This document shows positions 61,131-64,000 of a stretch of DNA of 64,000 nucleotides, piece by piece; position 1 is the first letter of the stretch; every line of letters starts with the position of its first letter. The DNA is from Amylolactobacillus amylophilus DSM 20533 = JCM 1125. Lineage in GTDB: Bacteria > Bacillota > Bacilli > Lactobacillales > Lactobacillaceae. The position numbers and the translations under genes are program-made. The notes under the pieces were generated by a model that was not told where the DNA came from, did not search any database, and saw only the letters and a list, made by a program, of their open reading frames with translations. The stretch covers positions 496,001 to 560,000 of the forward strand of contig NZ_CP018888.1 of NCBI RefSeq assembly GCF_001936335.1. The letters are read 5' to 3'.

Positions 61131-63155
61131 ATGAATAAAGACACCAAAAAGAAGCTGAGTATTGCTGGTATCCTGATTACAATCGGAATCGTGTATGGTG
61201 ATATCGGTACCTCGCCTTTGTACGTCATGAAATCGATTGTGAATGGAAACGGCGGAATAGCCTCCATCAATCGAGATTTAATTATTGGTAGTATCTCTTT
61301 GATTATCTGGACCATCACACTACTGACCACCGTCAAGTACGTCCTGATTGCCCTTCGCGCTACCAACCATGGTGAAGGTGGTATTTTCGCACTCTATGCC
61401 ATTGTGAGAAATAAAGCCAAATGGCTCGTCTTCCCCGCCTTAATTGGCGGCGCGGCTCTGTTAGCTGACGGCGTCTTAACACCCGCTGTGACTGTGACCA
61501 CTTCCATCGAAGGTCTGACGGGTATGAAATTTGGCAACCTCGTTCTCGTCCCCAATCAAACGGTCGTCATTGTCATCACAATTGCGATTATTTCCGTCCT
61601 CTTTCTCATTCAGAGAATGGGTACAAGCATCATCGGTAAGGCTTTTGGCCCCGTAATGCTGATCTGGTTTAGCTTTCTCGGGTTAATGGGAATCATTAAT
61701 ATGTTAGGCGATCTTTCGATTCTCCAGGCTCTCAATCCACTTTACGCAATCAAGGTCCTCTTTAGCCCAGCAAATAAAGTTGGTATCTTTATTCTTGGCA
61801 GTGTCTTCCTGGCTACTACAGGGGCGGAGGCCCTTTACTCTGACGTAGGACACGTGGGCAAGCGAAACATTCTTGCCTCATGGCCATTCGTATTTATCTG
61901 TTTAACTTTAAACTACCTCGGTCAAGGAGTTTGGATTTTACAGAATCAGAATTTCAAAACCAGCGGGGAACTAAATCCATTTTTCGAAATAATCCCTGCA
62001 GAATTCCGCTTAGTAGGAATTATCCTGGCAACACTTGCGGCAATCATTGCCTCTCAGGCACTGATCACAGGCTCCTTCACGCTTGTATCAGAGGCTGTTA
62101 AGCTTAAGTTCCTACCAAGAATGAACATCGTTTTCCCTTCTAACCAACAGGGGCAAATATTCATTCCAGCAATCAATAAAATGCTCTGGGTGTCTACAAT
62201 TGGCGTGGTTTTATTCTTCAAAAACTCCGCACATATGGAGGCAGCGTATGGCCTAGCAATCACTGTGACCATGCTGATGACAACCCTCTTATTAGATAAA
62301 TTCATCGGAATGAAGGGGGCCAAACTATTCTGGCGCGCCCTCTTCTTAGTCTTCTTCGCTGCAATTGAAGGCATGTTCTTAATCTCCAGTTTAATCAAAT
62401 TCGTTCACGGCGGATACGTCACGGTAATCATCGCTGGGGTAATTCTCTTCGCCATGTACGTTTGGTATTACGGCAACCGGATTCGGGATAAACGCGAGAA
62501 CAAGAACTCATACGTCCGCCTTGATAAATACACTGACATGTTGACGGATTTGAGCCACGACAATGGCTATCCAACCTATGCGACTAACTTAGTCTATATG
62601 GCAAAGGTGAAGCACGATAAATTTATCAAACGTGAGATTCTCTACTCCATCTTGGATAAAAGACCTAAGCGAGCTCACGCCTACTGGTTCGTGACCGTGA
62701 ATGTTACTGATGAACCTTTCACTGCCGAATACGCAATTAACACCTATGGTACAAAAAACGTGATAAACATCCAATTATACCTTGGGTTTAGACAGGAGCA
62801 ACGGGTTAATGTCTATCTGAGACACATCGTACATGACTTAATCGAGAACAAGACTATTGAGTCACAGCCGCAAGAATATACAACCACGCCAGGGCGCGAC
62901 GTTGGTGATTTCAGTTTCGTCATCGTACAAGATGTTATTTCACCGCAAACAGAGCTCACGAGCTATGAGAAGTGGATCATTCAAGCGCGTGTCTGGCTGC
63001 AGAATCTTTCAAGTAACCCCGCTAGTTGGTTTGGCCTTGAATACTCTGATACCGTCATTGAGAAGGTACCACTGATCTTGGGTAAACAAGGGAAACACCG
63101 CATTCGCGAAATCACACCGGAACGTAAAGCAAGATTCGACCAGTTACCAAAATAA
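61131..63155 (+). CDS. kup: KUP-family potassium transporter
   Basis: A 674-residue K+ uptake protein with about twelve membrane segments. The N-terminal GIVYGDIGTSPLYVMKSI is the KUP hallmark, followed by RATNHGEGGIFALYA and LADGVLTPAVTVTTSIEGL, TTGAEALYSDVGHVGKRNI and GQGVWILQN. A C-terminal cytosolic domain covers about 470-674. It would import K+ with protons. TAAGGAG precedes the ATG. No c-di-AMP riboswitch was recognised in the short leader, but the C-terminal domain of KUP proteins can bind c-di-AMP in lactic acid bacteria. Confidence 0.95.
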   Translation: MNKDTKKKLSIAGILITIGIVYGDIGTSPLYVMKSIVNGNGGIASINRDLIIGSISLIIWTITLLTTVKYVLIALRATNHGEGGIFALYAIVRNKAKWLVFPALIGGAALLADGVLTPAVTVTTSIEGLTGMKFGNLVLVPNQTVVIVITIAIISVLFLIQRMGTSIIGKAFGPVMLIWFSFLGLMGIINMLGDLSILQALNPLYAIKVLFSPANKVGIFILGSVFLATTGAEALYSDVGHVGKRNILASWPFVFICLTLNYLGQGVWILQNQNFKTSGELNPFFEIIPAEFRLVGIILATLAAIIASQALITGSFTLVSEAVKLKFLPRMNIVFPSNQQGQIFIPAINKMLWVSTIGVVLFFKNSAHMEAAYGLAITVTMLMTTLLLDKFIGMKGAKLFWRALFLVFFAAIEGMFLISSLIKFVHGGYVTVIIAGVILFAMYVWYYGNRIRDKRENKNSYVRLDKYTDMLTDLSHDNGYPTYATNLVYMAKVKHDKFIKREILYSILDKRPKRAHAYWFVTVNVTDEPFTAEYAINTYGTKNVINIQLYLGFRQEQRVNVYLRHIVHDLIENKTIESQPQEYTTTPGRDVGDFSFVIVQDVISPQTELTSYEKWIIQARVWLQNLSSNPASWFGLEYSDTVIEKVPLILGKQGKHRIREITPERKARFDQLPK

Positions 63156-63163
63156 TGACAAAT

Positions 63164-63197
63164 AAAAACCCAGATGCGTAAACATCTGGGTTTTTAT
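63164..63197 (+). terminator. Terminator of kup
   Basis: AACCCAGATG-CGTAAA-CATCTGGGTT followed by TTTATTT. Confidence 0.92.
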
Positions 63198-63487
63198 TTA
63201 GATTAAACGATCCGCTGATATTTAAAAGAAAGAAGGTAAAAACAAATTAGAATTACGAAAAGGAAAAAAACGATTATCAGTATATTACTGGATATTTGGT
63301 ATTAAAGGATTTACTAACCTATTGTATTGGTTGCGAGTCTATTTAGCAGAAATACGGATCTGTTCATCTAGTTTAGTGATTGAGTGTAAGCTGGTCTCCC
63401 CCTGAAGCAATAAGCATTGTTACCGCTTACATTATTAATATAACAGTGTTTTAACCATATGTCTAGATGTTTTTGGTGATTTTTTTG
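63198..63487. other. Intergenic region, no feature seen
   Basis: AT-rich, 290 bases. I see no convincing ORF, hairpin or promoter; short purine-rich stretches near 63225-63265 have no start codon in a useful frame. Confidence 0.4.
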
Positions 63488-63700
63488 CTAGAAAACCACT
63501 ACATAGGTTAGGGCGAGCCACGCCAGAAGTAGTAGAACGATAAAAAATCTACTATGAGCGGTTAACCGCTGCTCATTTAACCTGCTAACTCGCGTTTTTG
63601 CTTGGTACTTTGTGCGCTTAACACTGTAGACAAGTACAGCAATCGGTACTAAATATCCGACCACCATGTAGAGGTATTCCCAAATTCGTGTCACAATCAA
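63488..63700 (-). CDS. Small membrane protein, unknown function
   Basis: Up to 70 residues with two membrane segments (about 11-27, MVVGYLVPIAVLVYSV, and 51-69, FFIVLLLLAWLALTYVVV) around a basic loop (KRTKYQAKTRVSRLNEQR). The start is uncertain: TTG 63700, GTG 63694 or ATG 63667. The C-terminus resembles the partial protein at the window end (…GWLVLTYMVVIK), so the two are probably paralogs. Function unknown. Confidence 0.5.
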   Translation of the reverse strand: MIVTRIWEYLYMVVGYLVPIAVLVYSVKRTKYQAKTRVSRLNEQRLTAHSRFFIVLLLLAWLALTYVVVF

Positions 63701-63744
63701 CTACTCTGATCATCCATATTGTATCTTGAACTAGTCTATTTTAA

Positions 63745-63787
63745 CAAAAAAGCCCAAAACTAGAATGAACTAATTTTGAGCTTTTAG
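63745..63787. terminator. Terminator between small membrane genes
   Basis: AAAAGC…AAAACTAG-AATGAA-CTAATTTT…GCTTTT, an interrupted stem with A- and T-runs on both sides. Confidence 0.6.
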
Positions 63788-63828
63788 CAATTATATCACT
63801 TAACATAGTTATCGGTATTTATCTTTGA

Positions 63829-63888
63829 TTAAGCACGTCTCTTACGATCAACACCGGCTAAAGCAAGGATCCCTGAAACAATTGCTAA
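63829..63888 (-). pseudogene. Remnant of a cell-wall sorting signal (LPXTG-protein C-terminus)
   Basis: The minus strand reads LAIVSGILALAGVDRKRRA and stop. A hydrophobic stretch followed by a KRR-type tail is the end of a sortase substrate. The frame is closed by a TGA just upstream and no LPXTG or body of the protein remains, so only the last 19 codons survive. Confidence 0.5.
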
Positions 63889-63905
63889 GCATCAGCTAGA
63901 ATTGA

Positions 63906-64000
63906 TTATTTAATTACTACCATGTAAGTAAGCACAAGCCAGCCAATAAATAAAATAGAGCCCATTACCCATGCCTGCTGCGTAATTTTACGCTTATAAA
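63906..64000 (-). CDS. Small membrane protein, C-terminal part (cut by window edge)
   Basis: The minus-strand frame from the window end reads YKRKITQQAWVMGSILFIGW and then LVLTYMVVIK to TAA at 63906-63908: a basic loop followed by one membrane helix. It resembles the end of the 70-residue protein at 63488-63700, suggesting a duplicated gene pair with the sorting-signal remnant between them. Confidence 0.5.
   Translation of the reverse strand, partial: YKRKITQQAWVMGSILFIGWLVLTYMVVIK

Overview
The window looks like the chromosome of a low-to-mid GC lactic acid bacterium, most likely family Lactobacillaceae; the genus is not determined. The pointers are two T-box-controlled tRNA synthetases, a Gram-positive LexA box, cre sites, a teichoic-acid/LCP/PlsY/NlpC-P60 wall gene set, GW-repeat murein hydrolases, DUF1659/DUF2922, a ComX-like sigma factor and an ISL3-family IS. 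No prophage, plasmid backbone, CRISPR array or rRNA operon is seen.

Layout. 1-4.2 kb: the end of an aldo/keto reductase, a nucleoside phosphorylase, and a dead GH1 phospho-beta-glucosidase gene interrupted by a fresh IS (2332-3799, perfect 8-bp target duplication). 4.2-14 kb: a MATE exporter, an unusual tandem array of structured repeats (5617-6202), lemA-TPM, pncA-comEB, trpS with a Trp T-box, a flavoprotein disulfide reductase and a two-gene OpuC-type osmolyte importer. 14-28 kb: helD overlapping an SRAP gene, a metzincin broken by one stop codon, tRNA-Gly(CCC), nitroreductase, coaBC, an SOS-controlled Y-family polymerase with a YolD-like partner, hsp20, and the first of two very large LTA-synthase-type sulfatases. 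28-38 kb: a yoeB remnant beside tRNA-Thr(GGT), the second sulfatase, ohr, a UbiA/MenA prenyltransferase with a DtxR-type regulator, a Gfo/Idh oxidoreductase, a PcsB-like NlpC/P60 hydrolase and tyrS with a Tyr T-box. 38-50 kb: two GT2 glycosyltransferases, plsY, an LCP protein, an aldose-1-epimerase-like protein, brnQ, a polysaccharide deacetylase, a TrpXYZ-type ABC importer, apbE and gpmA. 50-59 kb: a GW-repeat amidase, a ComX-like sigma factor, a possible ComK-like protein, a GW-repeat glucosaminidase and a GT39-like membrane glycosyltransferase. 59-64 kb: DUF2922/DUF1659, two proteins of unknown function, kup, and small membrane proteins around a sorting-signal remnant.

The signal I rate highest is the leader of the TrpXYZ-type importer (48542-48880). 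It has a consensus promoter and a 19-residue leader peptide with the run YYYDYY. Seven RNA segments follow that can pair in two exclusive sets: A:B, C:D, E:F (both terminators off) or B:C, D:E, F:G (both terminators on). The spacing fits ribosome stalling at Tyr codons leaving segment A free, which favours readthrough. This suggests tyrosine-sensing relay attenuation and tyrosine or another aromatic amino acid as substrate.

The second notable signal is a dispersed family of structured repeats at three intergenic sites (5617-6202, 34605-34765, 39812-39926). A near-constant linker alternates with hairpin units whose arms differ in sequence yet stay complementary, on a 115-116 bp period.

Everything here was read by eye. 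Family names rest on motifs I can see, and pairings have not been tested with a folding program.
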